Positions 1 through 8,114 of a stretch of 41,983 nucleotides of DNA are shown here, one piece after another. The notes under the pieces were generated by a model, which searched no databases, was not told the DNA's origin, and saw only the letters and a list, made by a program, of their open reading frames with translations. The DNA is from an uncultured Lachnospiraceae bacterium (GTDB lineage Bacteria > Bacillota > Clostridia > Lachnospirales > Lachnospiraceae). Each line of letters opens with the position of its first letter. The first letter of the stretch is position 1. The stretch covers positions 11,223-53,205 of the forward strand of contig CAJUIS010000017.1 in the NCBI GenBank assembly GCA_910586645.1. The letters run 5' to 3'. The translations under genes were made by a program, and so were the position numbers.

Positions 1-163
1 CAAATCTTTCCGGATTCCCAAAATTCTCCCGGCTTTCAAATCTTTCCGGATTCCCGAAATTCTCCCGGCTTTCAAATCTTTCCGGATTCCCAAAATTCTC
101 CCGGCTTTCAAATCTTTCCGGATTCCCAAAATTCTCCTGGCTTTCAAATCTCTCCGGATTCTG
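1..163. repeat. 36-bp in-frame tandem repeat, four full copies plus a partial
   Basis: Copies start at 1, 37, 73 and 109, each 36 bp and differing by at most one or two bases. A degenerate partial copy starts at 145. There are no spacers between copies, and the unit encodes 12 residues of the minus-strand protein. Such arrays change copy number by slippage. The array continues past the left edge. Confidence 0.93.
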
Positions 164-229
164 TCCATTTCCCTGATTTTGATAATTTTCCTGATTCTGA
201 TAACCTTCCCGATTTTCAAATCCGTCCAT
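1..229 (-). CDS. N-terminus of a repeat-rich protein (runs off left edge)
   Basis: The start is set by a strong ribosome site (AAGGAGGAG) seven bases before the ATG at 229-227. About 76 residues are visible. The protein opens MDGFENREGYQNQENYQNQ and then becomes a tandem 12-residue repeat, NPERFESRENFG, encoded by 36-bp DNA repeats that stay in frame to the edge. It is very hydrophilic, rich in N, E, R and F, with no signal peptide or membrane segment in the visible part. A disordered Q/N-rich head of this kind often precedes a membrane or zinc-ribbon domain in Clostridia, but nothing here shows that. The gene lies downstream of the LCP terminator, so it is probably a separate unit. Function is not recognised. 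Confidence is high that it is coding and low for any role. Confidence 0.75.
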   Translation of the reverse strand, partial: MDGFENREGYQNQENYQNQGNGQNPERFESQENFGNPERFESRENFGNPERFESRENFGNPERFESRENFGNPERF

Positions 230-267
230 GTTAAAACTCCTCCTTATCTCAATATCCGCTCTTTGGA

Positions 268-283
268 GCAGATACATATCTGC
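268..283. promoter_or_regulatory. 7+7 bp palindrome upstream of the repeat protein
   Basis: GCAGATA-CA-TATCTGC is a perfect 7-bp inverted repeat with a 2-bp centre, 39 bases upstream of the repeat-protein start. Its place between start codon and any promoter would suit an operator or a small mRNA hairpin. No convincing -35/-10 pair was found beside it. This is a weak call based on symmetry alone. Confidence 0.3.
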
Positions 284-349
284 GGGCATTCCTAAGCTCT
301 GATGACAGTCTACCGCCAATTTGTGTTGCTTTTGTGAAAATAAAGTGCA

Positions 350-390
350 AAAAAGGTGAAAGATGGCGTTTTCTCACCTTTCACCTTTTT
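350..390 (-). terminator. Intrinsic terminator after the LCP pair
   Basis: A 13-bp stem (AAAAAGGTGAAAG at 350-362, complement at 378-390) with a 15-base loop lies just past the stop of the last LCP gene. On the minus strand the stem is followed by a run of T. It closes the LCP transcript and insulates the repeat-protein gene. Confidence 0.8.
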
Positions 391-394
391 CACA

Positions 395-1540
395 TTATTC
401 CTGCTCCGTATCTGCGTCTTCCATTATATCATTCTTGGCGTCCGTCGTATCCGTGTTATTGTCCCCGGTCAGAGGATTGTCGAACCTTGTTGTCTGTTCT
501 TCCGTGCATCCCGTATAATCCCTGATATATTCACTGATGCCGCTCACCGTAGCGGACACATTGTTTTTCTCATCAAACAAATACTCATGCAGTTCTTTTA
601 CATTTGTCTCTAAATCTGTCGGAACCACGAGACTTCCTTTTGAGCCGTAATTTCCGGTACACAATTCAAACGGCCATCCATGATTGCCGTCCAGTTCATA
701 ATCCATGACGGCGCTTGCCAGCTTCAAAAGATCTGCGCTGGAAAAGCTTGTGGAAATCTTGTCAAACATACTGTTAATCATGCTTCCAACTGTCGTAATG
801 CTTGAACCCTTTGCTTTCTCAATCATCTTGGTCAGCACGTCCCTCTGGCGCTCCGTACGCTGAAAATCAGACCCCACTTTACGAACCCTGCAGTATGCCA
901 GCGCCTGCACGCCGTCCACCCGATAAGTGCCGCCGCCGTTTAACTTACTGGAATTATGCCCCGTCACCTGATTGATTTCATCAATATAATTGTCGTTCAT
1001 AACCTGCACTTCCTGATCGGTAAGCGTCAGTTCAATGCCGTCCAGCAAATCCACAGCCTCTACCAAAGCTCCGAAATCAACCGAAACATAATTGGTAATA
1101 TCCAGGTTCAGATTTTTATTCAGAGCTGCAATCGCATTTTTCGGACCGCCCAGATTATATGCGGAATTTATTTTGTTGTAAGTATCGCCTTCCACATTTA
1201 AAAACGTATCACGGTATACAGAAAGCAGCTTTACTTTTTTTGTGTCATTATTGATGCTTGCAATCATAATGCAGTCGCTGTTGCCCACATCATAACTTCC
1301 GGTATCGCGGTTGTCCAGACCAAAAAACGCAATATTGGTATATCCTTTTAACACTTCCGCCGTTTCGGAATCCAGCTCAATGCTTACGTCCTGCTCCTTA
1401 AAATCTTCACCCGTATTGTCTATTCTGCTCAGCCTTGAATAGATAAATAACCCCACAAGCAGAGCGGCCAAAACGATAATTTCGACTGCAAACAGCGCAA
1501 TTTTGTTTTTCTTTTTCTTCTTTTTTCTTCCCGTACTCAT
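395..1540 (-). CDS. LCP-family cell-wall glycopolymer ligase (copy 1)
   Basis: LytR-CpsA-Psr proteins sit on the outer face of the membrane and move undecaprenyl-linked glycopolymers onto peptidoglycan. The 381-residue product has a very basic cytoplasmic start (GRKKKKKKNK), one membrane segment at about residues 14-36, then an extracellular LCP domain with the typical phosphate- and metal-binding elements: GLDNR at 74-78, SDCIM near 88-92 and SVYRDT at 107-112, plus a later RTERQRDVL arginine-rich motif. Length is normal for the family. The start has a GGGG ribosome site. It follows the paralogue at 1577-2719 by 36 bases and is nearly collinear with it. It shares that gene's promoter and ends at a hairpin. 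Acceptor and donor are inferred from context: the polysaccharide built by the neighbouring genes. Confidence 0.93.
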   Translation of the reverse strand: MSTGRKKKKKKNKIALFAVEIIVLAALLVGLFIYSRLSRIDNTGEDFKEQDVSIELDSETAEVLKGYTNIAFFGLDNRDTGSYDVGNSDCIMIASINNDTKKVKLLSVYRDTFLNVEGDTYNKINSAYNLGGPKNAIAALNKNLNLDITNYVSVDFGALVEAVDLLDGIELTLTDQEVQVMNDNYIDEINQVTGHNSSKLNGGGTYRVDGVQALAYCRVRKVGSDFQRTERQRDVLTKMIEKAKGSSITTVGSMINSMFDKISTSFSSADLLKLASAVMDYELDGNHGWPFELCTGNYGSKGSLVVPTDLETNVKELHEYLFDEKNNVSATVSGISEYIRDYTGCTEEQTTRFDNPLTGDNNTDTTDAKNDIMEDADTEQE

Positions 1541-1576
1541 CGCAACCCCATTCTTTCAGGCATTTCTCTTAATACT

Positions 1577-2719
1577 TTACTCTGCGTCACTGTCTTCCGG
1601 AAGAACATACCCTGTATCTGTCGTACTTGTATTATCGTCTCCGGTCAGAGGATTATCACGCCGCGTCGCCTGTTCCGTCGAACACCCGGTGTAATCCCTG
1701 ATGTATTCACTGATGCCGCTTACCGTATTGGAAACGTTATTTTTTTCACCAAACAAATATTCGTGCAGTTCTTCCACGTTTGTCTCCAAATCCGTCGGAA
1801 CCACAAGGCTGCCCTTCGAGCCATAATTTCCGGTGCATAATTCAAACGGCCATCCGTGCGTATCCTCAAGTTCATAATCCATGACGCTGCTTGCAAGCTT
1901 TAACAAATCAGCGCTGGAAAAACTTGTGGAAATCTTGTCAATCATACTGTTAATCATACTCCCGACTGTTGTAATGCTTGAACTCTTCGCTTTATCAATC
2001 ATCTTTGTTAAAACGTCTCTCTGCCGTTCGGTACGCTTAAAATCATCCCCTGCCGTATAACGGATTCTGCAGTACGCAAGCGCCTGCACGCCGTCCACCG
2101 TATATGTGCCGCCGCCGCTCAGCTTGTCTGAACTGTGGTTTGTCACCTGATTGATCTCGTCGATGTAATTGTCGTTCATAATCTGCGCTTCCTGATCGGT
2201 AAGCGTCAGCTCAATCCCATCCAAAAGATCCACGGCTTCCACTACGGCTCCAAAATCAACCGCCACATAATTCTTGATATCCAGGTTCAGGTTTTTATTC
2301 AAAGCGGAAATCGCATTCTTCGCACCGCCTGCGGCATATGCGGAATTGATTTTATTGTAAGTGTCGTCTTTTGTATTTAAAAAAGTATCCCGGTATACGG
2401 AAATTAATTTTACTTTCTTGGTATCGTTATTAATGCTTGCAATCATAATACAGTCGCTGTTGCCGGCATTGTAGCTTCCGGTGTCACGGTTGTCCAGCCC
2501 GAATAACGCAATGTTGGTATATCCCTTCAGCGCTTCCGCCGTCTCCGAATCCAGCTCAATATTGACGTCCTTTTCTTCAAATCTTTCGCCCGTATTTTCC
2601 ACTCTGCTCAATCTTGAATAGATGAACAGTCCCACAAGGAGCGCAGCCAGGACGATAATTTCAACTGCAAACAATACGATTTTGTTTTTCCTTTTCTTCT
2701 TTTTTCTTCCCGTAGCCAT
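1577..2719 (-). CDS. LCP-family cell-wall glycopolymer ligase (copy 2)
   Basis: A 380-residue paralogue of the next gene, with the same layout: basic head (ATGRKKKKRKNK), single membrane segment, and LCP domain with GLDNRDTGSY, SDCIMIAS and SVYRDTFLN. The two copies are alike over nearly the whole length and differ mainly in scattered substitutions and the acidic C-terminal tail. An in-frame ATG exists at 2809, but that codon lies inside the -35 box of the promoter at 2781-2809, so it would be upstream of the transcript. The ATG at 2719 matches copy 1 and has GGAG upstream. Expected role is attaching lipid-linked glycopolymer to peptidoglycan at the outer membrane face. Keeping two copies side by side suggests either two glycopolymers or gene-dose demand. 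Confidence 0.93.
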   Translation of the reverse strand: MATGRKKKKRKNKIVLFAVEIIVLAALLVGLFIYSRLSRVENTGERFEEKDVNIELDSETAEALKGYTNIALFGLDNRDTGSYNAGNSDCIMIASINNDTKKVKLISVYRDTFLNTKDDTYNKINSAYAAGGAKNAISALNKNLNLDIKNYVAVDFGAVVEAVDLLDGIELTLTDQEAQIMNDNYIDEINQVTNHSSDKLSGGGTYTVDGVQALAYCRIRYTAGDDFKRTERQRDVLTKMIDKAKSSSITTVGSMINSMIDKISTSFSSADLLKLASSVMDYELEDTHGWPFELCTGNYGSKGSLVVPTDLETNVEELHEYLFGEKNNVSNTVSGISEYIRDYTGCSTEQATRRDNPLTGDDNTSTTDTGYVLPEDSDAE

Positions 2720-2780
2720 TTCAACTCCAATCTTCCAGGCAATTTCATCCCTGAATTTATAATATTTGACAAACAATTCC

Positions 2781-2809
2781 AATATATATCTTTTTCCCGT
2801 TTCTGTCAA
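2781..2809 (-). promoter_or_regulatory. Sigma-A promoter for the LCP pair
   Basis: Minus-strand -35 TTGACA (2804-2809) and -10 TATATT (2781-2786) are separated by exactly 17 bases. It lies in the 144-base gap between the GT2 gene and the LCP gene, leaving a leader of roughly 55 bases. The LCP genes can thus be expressed apart from the long assembly operon. Confidence 0.82.
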
Positions 2810-2863
2810 TGCTCCGTTTCAGAAAGAAATTGTACATATTTCACAAATTTTTTTAAAAATTTC

Positions 2864-3592
2864 TTAAGTCTTCCACAATTTCTGACGTATAAAAAGCTCC
2901 CGGAGCAGCACAATCCTGTTTCGGATCATCTTTGGGACGCTTCCATGTGAAAAATCAGAAACATTCGCGTCATGCCTGCGGTACAAAAGCAGCTTTTCCG
3001 CAAGAAAAACACTGTTTCCTCCCCTCATGTCGTTTATCATCCCAATCCACTGATCATGCATTTCAATTTCATCCGGAATCGGCAGCGCGTAAGAAAGCAG
3101 CGTCCTGTCAAAAGCCATGCAGCACCCCATATACCGGTTTTTGAGCAAATTGCAAAAAAATCCGGGTTTTGAACCTCGATAGGAAAAAAAAGACGGCATC
3201 CGTATTTGGGTAAGGGAGTCATTCATCACCTGCGCGTCGTGGCAGACAAGCTTACAGCCGTTTCTGCCAAGAATTTTTAACACCCGCTCCGCTTTTCCTT
3301 CTGTCCAGACGTCATCCTGATCCGAAAGGAAAATATAATTTCCCCGGCACGCGCAAAGAGCCGCATTGATATTCTGTTTAATTCCCCTTCCCGGCCCGCG
3401 AATTACCTTTACGCTGATTTCTCTTCCCTGGTATTCTTTTAAGATAGCAGGCGTGGAATCTGTCGAACCGTCGTCCGACACCACAATCTCATCACAGGGT
3501 TTTAAGTTTTTCAGAATCGAATCCATCTGCTCTCTGATATATTTTTCTCCGTTATAAGTCGCCACCGCCACTGATATTCTAATCTCTTCCAT
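2864..3592 (-). CDS. GT2 glycosyltransferase, rhamnosyltransferase-like
   Basis: A soluble, inverting GT-A enzyme of 242 residues expected to add one sugar to the lipid-linked repeat unit at the cytoplasmic face. The N-terminus shows the nucleotide-binding strand SVAVATYNG, then SDDGSTD at 39-45 and the metal-binding LSDQDDVW at 89-96, a form common in GT2 rhamnosyltransferases of streptococcal and clostridial capsule loci. No membrane segment. The ATG at 3592 has a GAGG site, and the gene follows the Cps2T-like gene by only 6 bases, so it is the last gene of the long assembly operon before the LCP promoter. The sugar transferred cannot be read from sequence. D-rhamnose is a context-based guess. 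Confidence 0.88.
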   Translation of the reverse strand: MEEIRISVAVATYNGEKYIREQMDSILKNLKPCDEIVVSDDGSTDSTPAILKEYQGREISVKVIRGPGRGIKQNINAALCACRGNYIFLSDQDDVWTEGKAERVLKILGRNGCKLVCHDAQVMNDSLTQIRMPSFFSYRGSKPGFFCNLLKNRYMGCCMAFDRTLLSYALPIPDEIEMHDQWIGMINDMRGGNSVFLAEKLLLYRRHDANVSDFSHGSVPKMIRNRIVLLRELFIRQKLWKT

Positions 3593-3598
3593 GCATCC

Positions 3599-4753
3599 TC
3601 ACTCCAGAAATGCCTTCTCATATGCCTCTGCAATCCGCTTATGGCTGTAAGCCGCAAGAATCCGATTCTTCGCCTTTTCGCCCAACGCATCTTTTGCCTT
3701 CCCGTCAAGGGCCGCCGCTTTCTCCAAAAGGCCGGACAGGCTCCCCGGCTCCTTTGTCCAGTAAAGCGCCGCGTCTTCCCCGACTTCCCTGTTAAACCCA
3801 ACGTCAAGGAGAAGATTTACGTTTGTGGAAGAAAGCGCTTCCAGCAGAGAGGGGTTCGTGCCGCCCACTTCATGGCCATGCAGATAAGCGCAGGCATTTT
3901 CCCGGATCTTTTTTAAAAGCTGTTCCTCATACACTGTCCGGCAAAAGACAATCCGGCTGTCTTTTTTTAAGCCGGTAGCCTCGCACAGATTCCGGTAAAA
4001 CGGACTGTCTTCCACATTGCTGATAATTGCAAGCTTTTTCTTTGTCCCCGTTTTCATAAATTCCCGGATCATCGTCTCATAATTATTTTCCGGCACGAAT
4101 CTGCCGACAATCAGATAGTATTCCTGCGGCTTTAACCCCCACTTTTCATACCATGCCAGAAGCGTTTCGTCCGTATCCAAAAGGCCGCTTTCTGATACGT
4201 CCGCCCCATATGCGATAAATACCGTCTCCGGCGCATACTTCTTATAAGTTTTCCGGATATATGCCTGCATATTTTTTGAATCGCAAATCAAAAGATCCGC
4301 ATGTTTTACCATAAGCTTTTCCGAAAATTTCCAGTATTTTCGAATTGCCCCATTCCATTTTGCACGCATCCACTCGTGCCCGTCGGGATTTACAATAAGC
4401 CTTCCGCCCGCTTTTTTCAGACGCCGTTTAAAAAAAGCCGCAAACGGGCCGATTCTGCAGGCAAGCACATAAACGACAGGACGTTTGACATGGTGTTTCC
4501 TGATGTAAGAAAGACAATAAGAAAACGCCGCCAAATCATACCAGACGGCTTTTGCCGGGCCAATCTGCGGCGCCTTAATCCGGAAACAATGGCTGTCCTG
4601 GTATTGAAATTCACCGGGCTTGTCTGCCATGCAGGCCACATGATACAAAATATCCCCGCTCTTTCTGTGCCTTGTCAATTGTTCCACAAATGTTTCAAAC
4701 CCACCGTATTTGGCCGGAATCCCTTTACTCCCAATAATAAACACGTCCCGCAT
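3599..4753 (-). CDS. Cps2T-like (DUF1972/GT4) rhamnosyltransferase
   Basis: A 384-residue retaining-fold (GT-B) enzyme. The N-terminus carries the hallmark IIGSKGIPAKYGGFETFVEQL (residues 6-26) of the DUF1972 plus GT4 group that includes Streptococcus Cps2T and RgpA/GacB, which add the first rhamnose onto a lipid-linked amino sugar or glucose. DGHEW lies at 124-128, and the donor-binding HEVGGTNPSLLEAL at 294-307 contains the conserved Glu pair. Start at 4753 has GAGGGG upstream. It lies 10 bases after the 565-residue GT2 gene. By family it should act soon after the priming transferase. Whether the donor is L- or D-rhamnose is open, and the only nucleotide-rhamnose route in the window is for GDP-D-rhamnose. 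Confidence 0.88.
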   Translation of the reverse strand: MRDVFIIGSKGIPAKYGGFETFVEQLTRHRKSGDILYHVACMADKPGEFQYQDSHCFRIKAPQIGPAKAVWYDLAAFSYCLSYIRKHHVKRPVVYVLACRIGPFAAFFKRRLKKAGGRLIVNPDGHEWMRAKWNGAIRKYWKFSEKLMVKHADLLICDSKNMQAYIRKTYKKYAPETVFIAYGADVSESGLLDTDETLLAWYEKWGLKPQEYYLIVGRFVPENNYETMIREFMKTGTKKKLAIISNVEDSPFYRNLCEATGLKKDSRIVFCRTVYEEQLLKKIRENACAYLHGHEVGGTNPSLLEALSSTNVNLLLDVGFNREVGEDAALYWTKEPGSLSGLLEKAAALDGKAKDALGEKAKNRILAAYSHKRIAEAYEKAFLE

Positions 4754-4763
4754 TGCTTTCCCC

Positions 4764-6461
4764 TCACAAAAAATCCGGCTGATGCCGTTTCATCGCATAA
4801 GTGCATCCGGCCGCAAGGCTTAAATTCCTGTTGTAGCAGGGATCCGGCTGCATCAGCTTTTCCTCCCACCTGTCCAGGAACCTTTGCTTCTGATTCTCTT
4901 CATTTTCTTCTGCTAAATCCGCTTCATACTCCACTGCCAGAACCTCCGGCGTAACTGCCGTATCATATCCGCATAACGCGAAACGAAAACAGCAATCCGC
5001 ATCCCGGTAAATCCCAGTCATAGACAAATCCATGCCCCCGGCCTTTTGAAATGCGTCTTTCCGAAACATGACGCAGCCAAACGAAACTGCGCTGACATTC
5101 TGCGGAATGACCGCATGCAGAAAATATCCCTTATATGACGCAGGAATGCCGCCGCATAAAGGAATCAGGCTGCCGTCTTTACCATAGCAGAAACCGCATG
5201 ACGCAACGCGCCTGTTTTTCGTAATAATTTTAGCGCCCACAATGCCGACGCTTCTTCTCTGGCAGATTCCAAGCATTGATTCAATCAGCCCGTTTGGATT
5301 TACTCTGATTCCCTGACGGATATATAATATATAATCACCCGTACACCCTTTTTCTATCCCATGATTCCCAAAATCAATCTTCCTGTACTGGATGTCCAGA
5401 TGATATGCATCCCCTTTTTCAACCAGCCGCTGATAATGCTTCCGAATGCTGCAAAGCTGTTCGTCCGCTTCCGCCGCAACCGTAATTTTATATCTGCCTT
5501 TCAGCTCATACCGCACCCGATAAACGCCAAGATTTGCCGTCACCTCTGCACGGCCCGGCTCCATGCATCTTTTTAAATGCGCTTCAATCGCGCGGCAGCC
5601 GCTGTCAAACGCATACGCCTTGTCCGCACTGTTTCCCGCTGTTGAACCCTCATGGATCCTCCAATGATAGAGAATCTTTGGAACATGGCGGACGACGGCG
5701 CCCGCATCAACGCAGCGGAGCACGAAATCATAATCCTGCGCGCCGTCGTATTCTTTTTTTAAGCCGCCGGCCCTGTCCAGCAAATGCGAAGAAAACATCA
5801 GAAAATGGCAGAAATAGTTATTGCGGCGCAAAAATTCAAGATTAAAATCCGGCTTAAAATGTGGTCTTGAAAAAACCGTTCCGTCCCCGTTCATCTTATC
5901 TTCATCGGAGTAGATAAGCGCCATCTTCCGCTCCTCTTCGGTAAAAGAATCGTTCAGGCACTGCACCATCTCATACAACGCGTGAAAAGAAAGCCGATCG
6001 TCGTGATCCATCAGGGCAATATATTCTCCCTTTGCCATTGCAAAGCCGCCGTTTGTATTTTCCGATATGCCGCCGTTTTTTTCAAGTTTCTTCCAGCGGA
6101 TTCTTCCGTCTTTTGCGGCGTACCAGGCCGCTGTTTCCGCTACCGTTTCCGTCCTGCTCCCGTCTGCAATGCAAAGCTCAAAATTTTCATAGCTTTGCGC
6201 AAGAACCGACTCGATAAGCTCTTTTAAATATCGCTTCGGCGTCTCATAGGCCGGAACGACAATACTGACAAGCGGCGAAAAAGAAGGCTGGTTTTCCTTC
6301 TGCCTCAAAAGCTCTTCCTCTGTCGGGAAATAACGTCCGCAGGATTTTGTGTATGCAAGCATCGGAGAGTTCTTCCTCTCCAGCGCCTTTGTGATAAGCC
6401 CCCGGACGCCGTACCGCTTCAGAAGGCTCTTCAGATATTTATATTGATAACTCAGACTCAT
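4764..6461 (-). CDS. Double-module GT2 glycosyltransferase
   Basis: The 565-residue protein has an intact N-terminal GT-A module at about 60-290: SIVVPAYETP, IADGSRTE at 98-105, NGGISENTN, and MDHDD at 151-155 as the metal site. A second GT-A-like module at about 350-560 keeps the fold (GIVGAK, FGCVMFRKDAF, a YRDADCCFR stretch) but its DxD region reads LYIRQGI, so it is probably degenerate and structural. An amphipathic N-terminal segment of about 45 residues may dock to the membrane. Four bases separate the start from the priming transferase stop, and the ribosome site is weak, so translation is probably coupled. It resembles the 621-residue enzyme at 12047-13912 in order and motifs. Substrate unknown. 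Confidence 0.85.
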   Translation of the reverse strand: MSLSYQYKYLKSLLKRYGVRGLITKALERKNSPMLAYTKSCGRYFPTEEELLRQKENQPSFSPLVSIVVPAYETPKRYLKELIESVLAQSYENFELCIADGSRTETVAETAAWYAAKDGRIRWKKLEKNGGISENTNGGFAMAKGEYIALMDHDDRLSFHALYEMVQCLNDSFTEEERKMALIYSDEDKMNGDGTVFSRPHFKPDFNLEFLRRNNYFCHFLMFSSHLLDRAGGLKKEYDGAQDYDFVLRCVDAGAVVRHVPKILYHWRIHEGSTAGNSADKAYAFDSGCRAIEAHLKRCMEPGRAEVTANLGVYRVRYELKGRYKITVAAEADEQLCSIRKHYQRLVEKGDAYHLDIQYRKIDFGNHGIEKGCTGDYILYIRQGIRVNPNGLIESMLGICQRRSVGIVGAKIITKNRRVASCGFCYGKDGSLIPLCGGIPASYKGYFLHAVIPQNVSAVSFGCVMFRKDAFQKAGGMDLSMTGIYRDADCCFRFALCGYDTAVTPEVLAVEYEADLAEENEENQKQRFLDRWEEKLMQPDPCYNRNLSLAAGCTYAMKRHQPDFL

Positions 6462-6464
6462 TTC

Positions 6465-7874
6465 TTATTTGGAACCCTTTCCGGTAATAACCACCTGAAA
6501 TGTCTTTGCCAGAATCTTAAAATCAAGCCCGATGCTCCACTGTGAAATGTAATGCGTGTCAAGCGCAACCACGTCCTCAAAGTCTTTCACATCGCTTCTT
6601 CCGCTGACCTGCCACATTCCGGTCAGCCCCGGCTTAATGCCAAGCCTTGCCTTATGATGCATCTGGTACTGGCTGAATTCTTCCACTGTCGGGGGCCTTG
6701 TGCCGACAAGGCTCATATCCCCTTTTAAAACCTGGAAAAACTGCGGCAGTTCATCAATGGAATACTTTCGCATAAACTTTCCGATGGGAAACACCCGCGG
6801 ATCGTCTTTCATTTTAAACATCAGTCCCGACATCTCATTCTGTCCCATCAGTGACGCTTTCTGCTCCTCTGCGTCCACATTCATGGAACGGAACTTATAG
6901 AGCTTGAATTTCCTTCCGTTTTTTCCTACCCGCTCCTGAGAGAAAAATACGGGGCCAGGCGACTGAATTTTAATCACCGGAGCAAAAATCAGAAAAGCCA
7001 GTCCGCAGAAGACAAGACCGATCAGGCTTCCGACAATATCCATCAGCCGTTTGGCAAAAATCTGTCTGGGAGAAGCGATTTTCATACTTGACGTAAGAAC
7101 AAGATAATTGCCGTATTTTTCCACTGCTTTATTGGGTGCGAGCGCATTCATATGCACCAGATTGAAATGCACCGTAAGCCCCATTTCAAGCAGTTCATTT
7201 GCCAGAGCCTGCGAGCTTTCCCGTGTATTGCCGTTGATAAAAACTTCGTCCACAACATTTTTGCGCAGATACTCAAAACAGTCGTCCGCATTCGCAACTA
7301 CGGGAACGCCGCAGATTTTTGCGCCTTTCAGATTCTGATCCACCACAATGACCCCGGATACCACAAAATCCCGGTACTGCAGATTTTCAAACTCCAGAAG
7401 GGCTTCCTTTGCATATTCTGTCGTCGTCAGAAGAATCATTACGGAAAGGTTTTTCTCATTTTCCATTCTTCTTAAAATCAGATGCTTTAATACCAGCCGT
7501 TCAAAAAAAACCAGGGCAATGGAAATCAGCCAGTATGCAAAAATAACCTGACGGGAATAAATCTCCGTCTGCTTTGTCGCAACTTCAAATCCCAATATCC
7601 CGGCAAAAATAATTGTACAGAAAGTAATGCTGGCGTTCGCTTCCTGAAAATGCCCTCTCCGCAGTATCCCGGTATAAGGCTCAAAAAAGAAAACCACGCA
7701 GATGTCAATCAAAAGCATCACGATTGCCAGCCGTTCGTACGGTTCGTTCGAATACGGCAGATGCCAGCCAAGCCGCATCACATAAGCGGCAGTGAGTGCA
7801 ATCTGCAAACATATCATATCTAAAATTGTAAAATCCAGATGCTTTAGCCAGCTCTTCCTTTCCTTCTTATACAT
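6465..7874 (-). CDS. Priming polyprenyl-phosphate glycosyl-1-phosphate transferase (WbaP/CpsE type)
   Basis: This membrane enzyme starts each repeat unit by moving a sugar-1-phosphate from a nucleotide sugar to undecaprenyl phosphate. The 469-residue protein has four N-terminal membrane segments and a CoA-binding-like middle, as in long PHPT-family primers. The C-terminal catalytic domain shows KRLMDIVGS, the SPGPVFFSQERVGKNGR loop, KFRSM, the DELPQ Asp-Glu pair, SLVGTRPP and PGLTGMWQVSGR, all classic for the bacterial sugar transferase family. The reading frame is open to 7958, but the ATG at 7874 has a perfect AGGAGG seven bases upstream and avoids overlap with the zinc-ribbon gene. First sugar unknown; Glc- or GlcNAc/diNAcBac-type primers look alike. 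Confidence 0.94.
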   Translation of the reverse strand: MYKKERKSWLKHLDFTILDMICLQIALTAAYVMRLGWHLPYSNEPYERLAIVMLLIDICVVFFFEPYTGILRRGHFQEANASITFCTIIFAGILGFEVATKQTEIYSRQVIFAYWLISIALVFFERLVLKHLILRRMENEKNLSVMILLTTTEYAKEALLEFENLQYRDFVVSGVIVVDQNLKGAKICGVPVVANADDCFEYLRKNVVDEVFINGNTRESSQALANELLEMGLTVHFNLVHMNALAPNKAVEKYGNYLVLTSSMKIASPRQIFAKRLMDIVGSLIGLVFCGLAFLIFAPVIKIQSPGPVFFSQERVGKNGRKFKLYKFRSMNVDAEEQKASLMGQNEMSGLMFKMKDDPRVFPIGKFMRKYSIDELPQFFQVLKGDMSLVGTRPPTVEEFSQYQMHHKARLGIKPGLTGMWQVSGRSDVKDFEDVVALDTHYISQWSIGLDFKILAKTFQVVITGKGSK

Positions 7875-7917
7875 ACTTGTCCTCCTAATCCGCCAAGCGG
7901 CATAAAGGGATGCCTGT

Positions 7918-8112
7918 CTATTTTTTTGCGCCATGCAGATAGAGCCAGGTTCTTGCATAATCCTTTCTCTCTTCTTCTGTCATCCGTCCGATTTTTTCAT
8001 AAGAAAGCTTTGTCACCATCATCCGCTCTTCTCCGCATTTAAAACATTCCACATTTTTTCTTCTTGATACAATCCGGAGCCAGCCGCATTTCGGGCAAAT
8101 ATATACTTTCAT
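7918..8112 (-). CDS. 64-residue zinc-ribbon protein
   Basis: A small soluble protein opening MKVYICPKCGWLRIVSRR and followed by VECFKCGEE, so two CxxC knuckles (CPKC and CFKC) about 17 residues apart form a rubredoxin-like zinc ribbon. The remaining 35 residues are a charged helix (SYEKIGRMTEEERKDYARTW). Stop of the upstream GT2 gene and its ATG are 2 bases apart, with a purine-rich GGGAGACGAG site, and the priming transferase begins 43 bases later. It is co-transcribed with membrane assembly genes but has no catalytic motif. It might bind RNA or a partner protein, or act as a small regulator of the priming enzyme. No function is known to me. Confidence 0.8.
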   Translation of the reverse strand: MKVYICPKCGWLRIVSRRKNVECFKCGEERMMVTKLSYEKIGRMTEEERKDYARTWLYLHGAKK

Positions 8113-8114
8113 TC

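Noticed and set aside
1..163. Possible CRISPR array
   Set aside because: The 36-bp units are directly adjacent with no spacers and they encode an in-frame 12-residue protein repeat.
2720..2809. Upstream start (MTETGK) for the second LCP gene
   Set aside because: The codon sits in the -35 box of a strong promoter, and the shorter start matches the paralogue and has its own ribosome site.
4301..4954. 217-codon plus-strand ORF
   Set aside because: It lies opposite the Cps2T-like and GT2 genes and its translation shows no family motif; a shadow frame.
7875..7958. Longer start for the priming transferase
   Set aside because: It would overlap the zinc-ribbon gene and has no good ribosome site, whereas the ATG at 7874 follows a perfect AGGAGG.
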